Counted from the first letter of the stretch, positions 1-5,386 are shown. The stretch is DNA of 7,340 nucleotides from Sedimentisphaerales bacterium (GCA_030640865.1 DAOWIP010000115.1:1-7340), one strand, 5' to 3'. Numbers and translations: made by a program. The notes: a model not told the origin generated them from the letters alone.

Positions 1-159
1 ACCAGGCATATCCCCGCTATTATGCTGACGGCCCGCGGATTTGCCGTCGATGAGGCCGCCATGTTATCCGCCGGTATTGAATTATGTATTCACAAACCAT
101 TTGGTCCGCGTGATCTGCTCCGCAGGGTGGACGAAATACTCGCTGTTGTCCCTGTTTAG
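1..159 (+). CDS. Response regulator receiver (REC) domain, C-terminal fragment
   Basis: This is the last 52 residues of a protein that enters from the left edge; the stop TAG is at 157-159. The fragment shows the second half of a CheY-like receiver fold. 'PAIMLTARG' is strand 4 with the conserved Thr/Ser switch position followed by Ala. The segment 'AAMLSAGIELCIHKPF' is helix 4 and strand 5 ending in the invariant Lys before Pro-Phe. 'GPRDLLRRVDEIL' is helix 5. The phospho-acceptor Asp lies outside the window. The protein ends right after helix 5, so the receiver is C-terminal: either a stand-alone regulator or the tail of a hybrid kinase. The HD-GYP gene follows on the same strand, which suggests that this receiver and the phosphodiesterase belong to one signalling unit. 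Confidence 0.88.
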   Translation, partial: TRHIPAIMLTARGFAVDEAAMLSAGIELCIHKPFGPRDLLRRVDEILAVVPV

Positions 160-193
160 TAACCTTACGACAAGATGTTATGGTTTCGCTCGC

Positions 194-219
194 GGGAATT
201 CCCATACGCGGTGCGTATG
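194..219. repeat. Paired palindromes upstream of the HD-GYP gene
   Basis: Two perfect inverted repeats touch each other. GGGAATTCCC occupies 194-203. CATACGC (203-209) and GCGTATG (213-219) follow as 7-bp arms around a GGT loop. They sit 22 bp before the preferred start codon of the HD-GYP gene (241). They could be an operator or a small RNA hairpin in the leader. If translation began at the alternative ATG at 217, that codon would be buried in the second stem. No function is demonstrated. Confidence 0.4.
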
Positions 220-240
220 ATAAAACTCCTGATACTGATT

Positions 241-1449
241 ATGTCTTCTGATTCATCACAACAAAATAAGAGCGAACTCGAGGCCCTGACATGGTCTCTC
301 GCCCAGAGCTATGAGGAACTGGCCCTGCTGCATCGCATGAGCGACAGTATGCAGGTTACTCGTCGGCCGGCGGATTTTTTTGCCCGGTTGGCCCCGGAGA
401 TACTTGAGGTAGTCGAAGCCGAAAAACTCTTGATCTTCTGGCGACGTGACGATTTACTCGACATTGATTTGCCGATGCTCTCTTCTGCCGGCGAGTTGTC
501 TTTAGCTCGCACCCATCTTGAGGTTATATGGGACAGAACCGCTGCCATTAGTCATGAGGCTGGTGGTGTCTTGATCGACGGTAATGTTGATCGACCCTAT
601 GCTTACTCGTGGCCCGCGCCCATCCGCAACATTGTTTCTGTGCCTGTTTATCGTGACCGTCGGCTAATGGGTGCCGTCGCTGCTGTCAATAAGCTCAATA
701 AGCCGGATTTCGATTCCCTCGACACCAAACTACTGCTCTCGGTGGCAAATCAAATTGCTGTGTTTTTGGAGAATTTCAGGTTATACCGGGACCTGCATGA
801 GTTATTTCTGGGTTCCTTACGAGCACTGACAAGCAGTGTGGACGCAAAGGACGCTTACACTTGCGGCCATTCCGAAAGAGTGGCTCTTATTGCCCGCCAT
901 CTCGCTGAGCAGTTGAAACTGGACTCCGCCTTGTTGAACAATATATATTTGGCCGGTCTGCTCCACGACGTGGGGAAAATCGGTATTGACGAGGCAGTCC
1001 TTTGTAAGCCCGGCCGTCTTACCGACGACGAATTCGCACAGATTAAGAAACACCCTCAGATTGGCGCTGACATTCTCAGACCTATCAAGCAGATGGACCA
1101 TATAACTCGTGCCGTCCTTGCCCATCACGAACGCTTTGACGGCTGTGGTTATCCGACAGGCCTTTCCGGCCGGAATATTCCTCTTTCCGGTAGGGTTGTT
1201 ATGCTGGCCGATTCGTTCGACGCTATGATCTCTCAACGGGCTTATCGTCCAGCCCTGCCCGTATCAGCCGCGCTGGCGGAAATCCGCCGTTTCAGCGGCA
1301 CCCAGTTCGACCCCGCACTGGCCGACGCGTTTCTTGCTTCCGATGTCCCTTCGCTTGTGGTTGAGCTTGGAACCATTACCGACCACCCCGGCCATTACTC
1401 TGACGGCAAAAATCCACTTGAAAGCCTTTATCTGCCTGTCCTGAATTAA
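241..1449 (+). CDS. GAF and HD-GYP domain protein, probable cyclic-di-GMP phosphodiesterase
   Basis: The protein has 402 residues from the ATG at 241. An amphipathic helix (residues about 10-40) leads into a GAF-like sensor region (about 42-180), then an HD-GYP domain (about 188-370). The metal and catalytic signature is complete: H210 ('HSER'), H242-D243 with K246 ('LLHDVGK'), H271 ('KKHP'), H295-H296-E297, then the 'DGCGYP' motif at 300-305 and D324 ('LADSFDAM'). HD-GYP proteins with this set hydrolyse cyclic di-GMP in the cytoplasm, and an upstream GAF usually gates activity by ligand or partner binding. No membrane segment is seen. In-frame starts at 175 and 217 would add 22 or 8 residues ending in a hydrophobic stretch ('IKLLILI'). 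None of the three has a convincing Shine-Dalgarno site. I chose 241 because family-like sequence begins just after it. The gene ends 4 bp from the oppositely oriented Nudix gene. Confidence 0.9.
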   Translation: MSSDSSQQNKSELEALTWSLAQSYEELALLHRMSDSMQVTRRPADFFARLAPEILEVVEAEKLLIFWRRDDLLDIDLPMLSSAGELSLARTHLEVIWDRTAAISHEAGGVLIDGNVDRPYAYSWPAPIRNIVSVPVYRDRRLMGAVAAVNKLNKPDFDSLDTKLLLSVANQIAVFLENFRLYRDLHELFLGSLRALTSSVDAKDAYTCGHSERVALIARHLAEQLKLDSALLNNIYLAGLLHDVGKIGIDEAVLCKPGRLTDDEFAQIKKHPQIGADILRPIKQMDHITRAVLAHHERFDGCGYPTGLSGRNIPLSGRVVMLADSFDAMISQRAYRPALPVSAALAEIRRFSGTQFDPALADAFLASDVPSLVVELGTITDHPGHYSDGKNPLESLYLPVLN

Positions 1450-1453
1450 CATT

Positions 1454-2101
1454 TTATATTTTTGATTGTCCTATCCGGCCGCGTCGCATAAGTTCTCCTA
1501 AATTTTCAAGGCACAATTGCGACCAGGTCTCCATATTTTCCTTAATTGCCAATAGCTCCTTCTCGCTCATAAAGGAAAGTCGGCAGATCATCTGTTCTCG
1601 CTTTTTCACCTTTGGTTCCGTTAGCCGCCAGAAATGGATAATCCCCAGATGTACCTGGCCCACCTCGTTCGAATCGTCGTTTAAAAGTCCAACAATTGTA
1701 TCCTCGTACTCGCTCTCGACTGTGATCTCTTCAGCCACCTCTCTTGCCACCGCATTCTTATATATTTCCGAATAATTATCATAGAACAGCGGCATCTGAT
1801 CATCACAGGGGTTGATATGCCCCCCAATCCCAATCGAGACCTTATTTACCAGCCGCTGTTCCCCCGCTCGTTTTCCCCTTTGATAGCAGAGGTATTTATC
1901 TTCGTGGGCTATAATCACGTATGGAATCAACTGTTTATATTGTGTATTTTTTTCTGCTTCCGGCCGATCCCTGTATTCCAGTTCTTTTCCCCGCAATAGC
2001 CTTTTCAGGTAGTGCTCCACCTCAAAATTTACCCCGTGAAACGTTCCTAGTTCTTCATATATACTTCGTTTCACTACCAATACCTTCTCAATTTCAGCCA
2101 T
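1454..2101 (-). CDS. Nudix-superfamily protein (predicted MutT-like phosphoesterase)
   Basis: This 215-residue cytoplasmic protein has a recognisable but divergent Nudix core. 'LIPYVIIAHEDKYLCYQRGKR' (58-78) is the early strand pair, 'VSIGIGGHIN' (88-97) is the strand leading into the Nudix box, and R120-E121-V-A-E124-E125 supplies the metal-binding glutamates. Two departures stand out. The Gly94-to-Arg120 distance is 26 residues, against 14 in the canonical GX5EX7REUXEEXGU box. The Gly after EEX is replaced by Thr127. The layout resembles the family annotated as 'predicted phosphoesterase (MutT family)', whose substrate is unknown to me, so no reaction is assigned. The start at 2101 is supported by a CAGGAG Shine-Dalgarno site 9 nt upstream and a good promoter. 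The gene is divergent from the transporter operon and convergent with the HD-GYP gene. Confidence 0.8.
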   Translation of the reverse strand: MAEIEKVLVVKRSIYEELGTFHGVNFEVEHYLKRLLRGKELEYRDRPEAEKNTQYKQLIPYVIIAHEDKYLCYQRGKRAGEQRLVNKVSIGIGGHINPCDDQMPLFYDNYSEIYKNAVAREVAEEITVESEYEDTIVGLLNDDSNEVGQVHLGIIHFWRLTEPKVKKREQMICRLSFMSEKELLAIKENMETWSQLCLENLGELMRRGRIGQSKI

Positions 2102-2110
2102 TTATTTAAA

Positions 2111-2116
2111 CTCCTG
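2111..2116 (-). promoter_or_regulatory. Ribosome binding site of the Nudix gene
   Basis: Read on the minus strand the bases are CAGGAG, ending 9 nt before the ATG at 2101. This fixes that start codon. Confidence 0.75.
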
Positions 2117-2140
2117 TATCTACTTTTACTTTCTTTGACG

Positions 2141-2169
2141 ATTCTATTTTACCCCATCTAAAAAGTCAA
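2141..2169 (-). promoter_or_regulatory. Sigma70-like promoter for the Nudix gene
   Basis: On the minus strand, TTGACT (2169-2164) and TAGAAT (2146-2141) are separated by exactly 17 bp. Each hexamer matches the housekeeping consensus at five of six positions. Transcription would start near 2134, giving a leader of about 30 nt that includes the ribosome binding site. Confidence 0.65.
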
Positions 2170-2202
2170 TACTGTATTGTCACGCCACTAAATCAGGTCA
2201 TT

Positions 2203-2223
2203 CGTCCCTACGGGACTAAGTGA
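2203..2223. repeat. Core repeat copy 1 (GTCCC-TAC-GGGAC)
   Basis: This is the first of three related copies. It has a perfect 5-bp stem with loop TAC at 2204-2216, followed by TAAGTGA. Confidence 0.6.
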
Positions 2224-2240
2224 TATAGGTGGTCTCGAAT

Positions 2241-2260
2241 CCCACCAGTGAACTGGTGGG
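2241..2260. repeat. Perfect 9-bp hairpin between core copies 1 and 2
   Basis: The arms CCCACCAGT (2241-2249) and ACTGGTGGG (2252-2260) are perfectly complementary around two bases. GGTGG at 2228-2232 could instead pair with CCACC at 2242-2246, so two mutually exclusive stems are possible. No T-run follows, so it is not a standard intrinsic terminator. Confidence 0.6.
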
Positions 2261-2287
2261 CTATTTTCAGACGTTTCTGCGGGACTT
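2260..2287. repeat. Direct repeat A, containing core copy 2
   Basis: This 28-bp segment matches 2322-2349 at 25 of 28 positions. Its core stem reads GTTTC-TGC-GGGAC (2273-2285). Relative to the other copies, two C-to-T changes in the left arm would keep pairing through G-U wobble in RNA, which is a possible sign of selection on structure. Confidence 0.6.
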
Positions 2288-2298
2288 AGTGAATAAAT

Positions 2299-2319
2299 GG
2301 CGGGCACGGCCCGCCCTAC
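2299..2319 (-). repeat. REP-like unit 1: GTAG foot plus 7-bp hairpin
   Basis: The plus strand shows arms GGCGGGC (2299-2305) and GCCCGCC (2309-2315) with a 3-base loop, followed by CTAC (2316-2319). Read on the minus strand this is GTAG followed directly by a hairpin. That is the architecture of REP sequences mobilised by REP-associated tyrosine transposases. No such transposase is encoded here. Confidence 0.5.
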
Positions 2320-2321
2320 AA

Positions 2322-2352
2322 GCTATTATCAGACGTCCCTGCGGGACTTTAG
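2322..2352. repeat. Direct repeat B, containing core copy 3
   Basis: This is the second copy of the 28-bp direct repeat, 62 bp after the first. Its core stem GTCCC-TGC-GGGAC (2335-2347) is perfect. Confidence 0.6.
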
Positions 2353-2397
2353 CAAAGCATGGTGTGTAATGTAACATTTTACTTTGACAGTTAAAGA

Positions 2398-2420
2398 GGT
2401 GGTTTAAGAACCCACCCTAC
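2398..2420 (-). repeat. REP-like unit 2: GTAG foot plus imperfect hairpin
   Basis: GGTGG (2398-2402) pairs with CCACC (2412-2416), and TT pairs with AA beyond one mismatch. CTAC (2417-2420) follows. On the minus strand this reads GTAG plus a GGTGGG-type hairpin, the same layout and orientation as unit 1, exactly 101 bp away. Both units share CCCTACAAGC at this edge. Confidence 0.45.
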
Positions 2421-2427
2421 AAGCCGA

Positions 2428-2440
2428 CCCCTTTTAGGGG
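2428..2440. repeat. Small hairpin CCCCT-TTT-AGGGG
   Basis: A perfect 5-bp stem with loop TTT. It is too short and lacks a T-tract, so it is not called a terminator. Confidence 0.4.
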
Positions 2441-2452
2441 CTTTCCTCATGC

Positions 2453-2469
2453 CACCGGCTCTGCCGGTG
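2453..2469. repeat. Perfect 7-bp hairpin CACCGGC-TCT-GCCGGTG
   Basis: This GC-rich inverted repeat with a 3-base loop is the last hairpin of the mosaic. It lies about 55 bp upstream of the gltP-type promoter. No T-run follows it. Confidence 0.5.
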
Positions 2470-2471
2470 AT

Positions 2472-2522
2472 CGCTGATTTTAGATACTCCACTAATTATG
2501 CTAAAATAACCGCTGATTTCAG
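2472..2522. repeat. 12-bp direct repeat pair ahead of the transporter promoter
   Basis: CGCTGATTTTAG (2472-2483) and CGCTGATTTCAG (2511-2522) match at 11 of 12 positions and start 39 bp apart. The second ends three bases before the predicted -35 hexamer at 2525. The placement suits an activator or repressor binding pair, but no regulator is identified. Confidence 0.35.
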
Positions 2523-2524
2523 TA

Positions 2525-2553
2525 TTGCCAATCTTGACAAAATCTGATATAAA
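2525..2553 (+). promoter_or_regulatory. Sigma70-like promoter of the transporter operon
   Basis: TTGCCA (2525-2530) and TATAAA (2548-2553) are separated by 17 bp, each five of six against consensus. Transcription would begin about 2559-2562, at or within a few bases of the ATG at 2562, so the mRNA would be leaderless or nearly so. This agrees with the absence of any Shine-Dalgarno site there. A TTGACA at 2534-2539 lies inside the spacer but has no -10 at a suitable distance. Confidence 0.6.
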
Positions 2554-2561
2554 ACGTCTTA

Positions 2562-3824
2562 ATGAAATTGCCAAAATTACAATTATACACAAAGATTTTT
2601 ATCGGATTATTATTGGGAATCGTTTTTGGCATAACTGCCAACCGATTGGGATTTTCGGATTTTGTTTCTGATTATGTCAAACCGGTTGGTACTGTTTTTA
2701 TCAGATTGATTTCTATGATCGTTGTCCCTTTGGTATTCGCGTCTTTGTTAGTGGGCACGGCCAGCTTGAATGATGTTCGTAAATTAGGTCGTATCGGCGG
2801 AAAAACCATCGCCTTTTATTTATGTACTACTGCTATAGCGATTGTTATCGGCTTATTGTTGGCCAATGTCCTGAAGCCTGGTGCGGGTCTTTCACCGGAG
2901 ACAAAAGAGCAATTGATGTTGGACGGTAAAGAGCAGGCGGATATAAAAATTGAAACGGTCCTGGAAAAACCGACAGTTACGGACACCCTCTTAAACCTTA
3001 TCCCTCGTAATCCCGTTAAGGCTTTTGCCGAGGGCAGGATACTGCAGGTCATCTTTTTTGCCTTGATAATGGGAATTGCTCTGACCATGATTCCCGCCGG
3101 GCGTGCCGAGCCGGTAATAAAATTTTTCGCTGGGGTTAATGATGTCATAATTCAGATTGTGCATATTATTATGAAGATAGCTCCTTACGGCGTATTTGCC
3201 TTGATTGCCTCTGTCATCGGTGATTTCGGATTGGGTATTTTACTTACGCTTCTTAAATATGCCGCCGTAGTGATTATTGGACTTGTTTTACATGTCGTAA
3301 TCACTTATTCACTGGCTCTTAAAATATTTACCAGATTAAAGTTGGGTACTTTTTTTCGTGGGATTCGTCCAGCCCAATTGATTGCTTTCAGTTCCGGTTC
3401 CAGTTCCGCCACCTTACCCGTAACTATGGAATGCGCCGAGGAAAATCTCGGTGTTTCTCTGGAGGTTTCCAGTTTTGCCTTGCCACTGGGAGCTACTATC
3501 AATATGGATGGTACTGCGCTTTTTCAGGGGGTCTCAGCCGTTTTTATCGCTCAGGTGCTTGGTATGGATTTGAGTCTCTCTCAACAGTTGACCATCGTTC
3601 TTACCGCCACTCTGGCTTCCGTTGGTACCGCCGGGGCTCCTGGTGTTGGAATGATTACCTTGGCAATGGTCTTACAAAGTATTGGCGTACCTTTGCAGTG
3701 CATGGCTTTGATTATGGGTGTTGAGCGAATTCTGGATATGTGTCGAACAGCGGTGAACATTACCGGTGATCTTTCCTGTGCCGTGGTCGTGGCTGCCTCT
3801 GAAGGAGAACTGAAAGCCATATAG
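2562..3824 (+). CDS. gltP: Dicarboxylate/amino acid:cation symporter (DAACS family), probably glutamate/aspartate
   Basis: This 420-residue inner-membrane carrier moves acidic amino acids or dicarboxylates inward with Na+ or H+. The length and every family landmark fit: 'FIRLISMIVVPLVFASL' (46-62) in an early helix, the serine-rich re-entrant loop 'SSGSSSATLP' (277-286), 'NMDGT' (314-318) in TM7, 'GTAGAPG' (355-361) in the second re-entrant loop, and 'LDMCRTAVNITGD' (391-403) in TM8. In the last motif D392, R395, T396 and N399 align with the GltPh substrate residues D394, R397, T398 and N401. The arginine favours an acidic side chain such as glutamate or aspartate over neutral substrates. DctA-like dicarboxylate transport is not excluded, and the coupling ion cannot be read. 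The start at 2562 has no Shine-Dalgarno site but follows a promoter directly. The gltS-type gene begins 33 bp downstream. Confidence 0.93.
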   Translation: MKLPKLQLYTKIFIGLLLGIVFGITANRLGFSDFVSDYVKPVGTVFIRLISMIVVPLVFASLLVGTASLNDVRKLGRIGGKTIAFYLCTTAIAIVIGLLLANVLKPGAGLSPETKEQLMLDGKEQADIKIETVLEKPTVTDTLLNLIPRNPVKAFAEGRILQVIFFALIMGIALTMIPAGRAEPVIKFFAGVNDVIIQIVHIIMKIAPYGVFALIASVIGDFGLGILLTLLKYAAVVIIGLVLHVVITYSLALKIFTRLKLGTFFRGIRPAQLIAFSSGSSSATLPVTMECAEENLGVSLEVSSFALPLGATINMDGTALFQGVSAVFIAQVLGMDLSLSQQLTIVLTATLASVGTAGAPGVGMITLAMVLQSIGVPLQCMALIMGVERILDMCRTAVNITGDLSCAVVVAASEGELKAI

Positions 3825-3845
3825 TATCTCAATTACCAATTATTT

Positions 3846-3851
3846 AAGGAG
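3846..3851 (+). promoter_or_regulatory. Ribosome binding site deciding a TTG start
   Basis: AAGGAG lies 6 nt before TTG at 3858. No ATG occurs nearby at a suitable distance, and the protein from the TTG starts directly in the first membrane helix. This supports TTG as the initiator of the GltS-type gene. Confidence 0.75.
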
Positions 3852-3857
3852 AATTCA

Positions 3858-5249
3858 TTGCTCTCTTTCATTGCCCTTTGCGTTATATTGGCCGTGGGCC
3901 ATCTGTTCCGTATGAAAATCCGTTTTTTGCGGCAGCTTTACCTGCCTTCCTGTGTAATCGGTGGCCTTCTGGCCCTGGCTCTCATACAGGGCATAAAAGG
4001 TTGCTATGCCCTTTGGCCGAACGAATGGCTGGCTCACGTAAATAATTCTTTTACTTTGTGGTCGCAGCCCTGGGCGAAACTACCAGGCTTTCTTATCAAT
4101 ATTGTATTTGCCTGTTTATTCCTTGGTATTCGTTTGCCTGGTGTCTCTCAATTATGGCGCCGGGCAAAATTTCAGGTTGCTTATGGCCAAATTGTAGCCT
4201 GGGGGCAATATGCCGTGGGCATTGGTCTCTGGTTGATTTTGCTTCAGTGGTTCTACCCTGACTTGCCCGATATGTTTGCCGGCATACTACCCGTCGGTTT
4301 TGAGGGTGGTCACGGAACCGCTGCCGGCCTGGGCCCGGTTTTCGAGCAATACGACTGGGCTGATGGAAAAGACTTTGCCCTCGCCAGTGCCACCTTTGGA
4401 ATTCTCGGTGCCATTACTGTCGGTATGATCCTCATCAACTGGGCTGCCAGAAGCGGCTATACCGTACGCAAAACCAATCCTGACGACATCGAGGAAGACG
4501 ATTCCATCAGTGTCATCCCTGTTGACCGACGCCCGATAGCCGGCAGACTTACCGTAAACTCTGATGCCATTGAATCGTTCAGCCTCCACATAGCGATTGT
4601 GGGCCTGGCCTGCCTGATCGGCTATCTCATTAAGCAGTCATTGTTAGTGGTGGAAAGCAGTATTCCATGCCTCAGTGAGATGGGATTGTTTAAGGGCTTT
4701 CCTCTTTTTCCTCTTTGTATGCTCGGCGGCCTGGTAATCCAGATATACGAGGAACGCTTTGACCGTCATAATCTGATTGACGTTGGCCTGACTCGTCGCA
4801 TCCAGAACTCCGCCCTGGATTTTCTTGTAGTCGCCGCCATCGCCACCATCAACCTGAACGTGGTTATGAAGGGAATCGTCCCGCTGCTTATCCTCGTTGT
4901 GGCTGGTGTGTTGTGGAATGTCGGATGCCTGACCTTATTGGCCCGTCGTATCTTACCAGACGCCTGGTTTGAACGTGCTATTGCCGAGATGGGCCAGAGT
5001 ATGGGAGTTACCGCCACGGGGTTGCTGTTGCTCAGGGTTGTTGACCCTGATTATGAATCGCCTGCTGCTGATGCCTTTGCCTGCAAACAGCTTATTCACG
5101 AACCTATTATGGGCGGCGGTTTATGGACCGGTGCTGCCATCCCATTGATCGCCACTATAGGGGCTTTGCCGGTTTTTGCCATTTCTGTCGGGGCTGTGTC
5201 CATTTGGCTGGCAATTGTATTCCTGCCCCGCCTCCTGCGCCGAACATGA
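3858..5249 (+). CDS. gltS: GltS-type sodium:glutamate symporter (ESS family)
   Basis: This 463-residue polytopic membrane protein belongs to the sodium/glutamate symporter family, which imports glutamate with Na+. The family landmarks appear in both halves: 'LYLPSCVIGGLLALAL' (27-42), then 'GFEGGHGTAAG' (147-157), matching the GGHGTxA re-entrant motif of E. coli GltS, followed by 'ASATFGILGAITVGMIL' (176-192). The second half carries 'EMGQSMGVTATGLLLL' (377-392), the counterpart of the GltS 'GLGATPTA' region. A hydrophilic acidic linker (about 204-240) separates the halves. The protein is about 60 residues longer than E. coli GltS, so it is a divergent branch and its substrate is inferred. 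The start is TTG, supported by AAGGAG. The 33-bp gap after the DAACS gene, with no terminator between, indicates co-transcription. The gene is unrelated in fold family to its partner despite the shared substrate class. Confidence 0.88.
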   Translation: MLSFIALCVILAVGHLFRMKIRFLRQLYLPSCVIGGLLALALIQGIKGCYALWPNEWLAHVNNSFTLWSQPWAKLPGFLINIVFACLFLGIRLPGVSQLWRRAKFQVAYGQIVAWGQYAVGIGLWLILLQWFYPDLPDMFAGILPVGFEGGHGTAAGLGPVFEQYDWADGKDFALASATFGILGAITVGMILINWAARSGYTVRKTNPDDIEEDDSISVIPVDRRPIAGRLTVNSDAIESFSLHIAIVGLACLIGYLIKQSLLVVESSIPCLSEMGLFKGFPLFPLCMLGGLVIQIYEERFDRHNLIDVGLTRRIQNSALDFLVVAAIATINLNVVMKGIVPLLILVVAGVLWNVGCLTLLARRILPDAWFERAIAEMGQSMGVTATGLLLLRVVDPDYESPAADAFACKQLIHEPIMGGGLWTGAAIPLIATIGALPVFAISVGAVSIWLAIVFLPRLLRRT

Positions 5250-5327
5250 AAGAGATTTTTTTTGCTTTGTTCGTAAATTACGGTTAATCAGGGAGATCGT
5301 GGCGAAATGGTTACCTGTCTGGAGTAT

Positions 5328-5344
5328 GTAGGCATAATGCCTAC
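5328..5344. repeat. 17-bp palindrome between convergent genes
   Basis: GTAGGCAT (5328-5335) and ATGCCTAC (5337-5344) are perfect 8-bp arms around a single A. It lies mid-way in the 137-bp gap where the gltS-type and ThuA genes converge. It could help end transcripts from both sides, but neither side has a T-run, so it is not called an intrinsic terminator. A dimeric protein operator is the other plausible reading. Confidence 0.5.
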
Positions 5345-5386
5345 TCACCTGTTGTTTGATCGCAAGTAAGATTTTCAGGCCTGTTT

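Larger units (their letters stand above)
2203..2469. repeat. Mosaic of small hairpins in the divergent intergenic region
   Basis: This non-coding stretch holds about eight small inverted repeats placed almost end to end: 2204-2216, 2241-2260, 2273-2285, 2299-2315, 2335-2347, 2398-2416, 2428-2440 and 2453-2469. Three share a GTCCC-N3-GGGAC core, and two others carry a GTAG foot on the minus strand. Cores and GC-rich hairpins alternate with a spacing of 62-69 bp between successive cores. The pattern resembles a bacterial interspersed mosaic element built from REP-type units. No open reading frame worth calling covers it. It accounts for most of the 460 bp between the Nudix gene and the transporter operon. 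Confidence 0.7.

Noticed and set aside
817..1236. Minus-strand 139-residue open frame opposite the HD-GYP domain
   Set aside because: It lies wholly antisense to well-conserved HD-GYP coding sequence and resembles no family I recognise.
2203..2352. CRISPR array from the three core repeats
   Set aside because: The copies are short and imperfect, the intervening segments are themselves palindromic and related, and no cas gene is present.
2384..2412. TTGACA at 2384-2389 as a second promoter for the transporter operon
   Set aside because: The positions 16-18 bp downstream hold no -10-like sequence.
3431..3724. Plus-strand 97-residue open frame inside the DAACS gene
   Set aside because: It is an out-of-frame shadow of a strongly conserved transporter, with an unnatural Tyr/Trp/Gly/Arg-rich composition.
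5241..5273. Possible intrinsic terminator after the gltS-type gene: CGAAC ... GTTCG arms with an 8-T run
   Set aside because: The T-run lies inside the loop rather than after the stem, the arms are only 5 bp, and they overlap the end of the gene.
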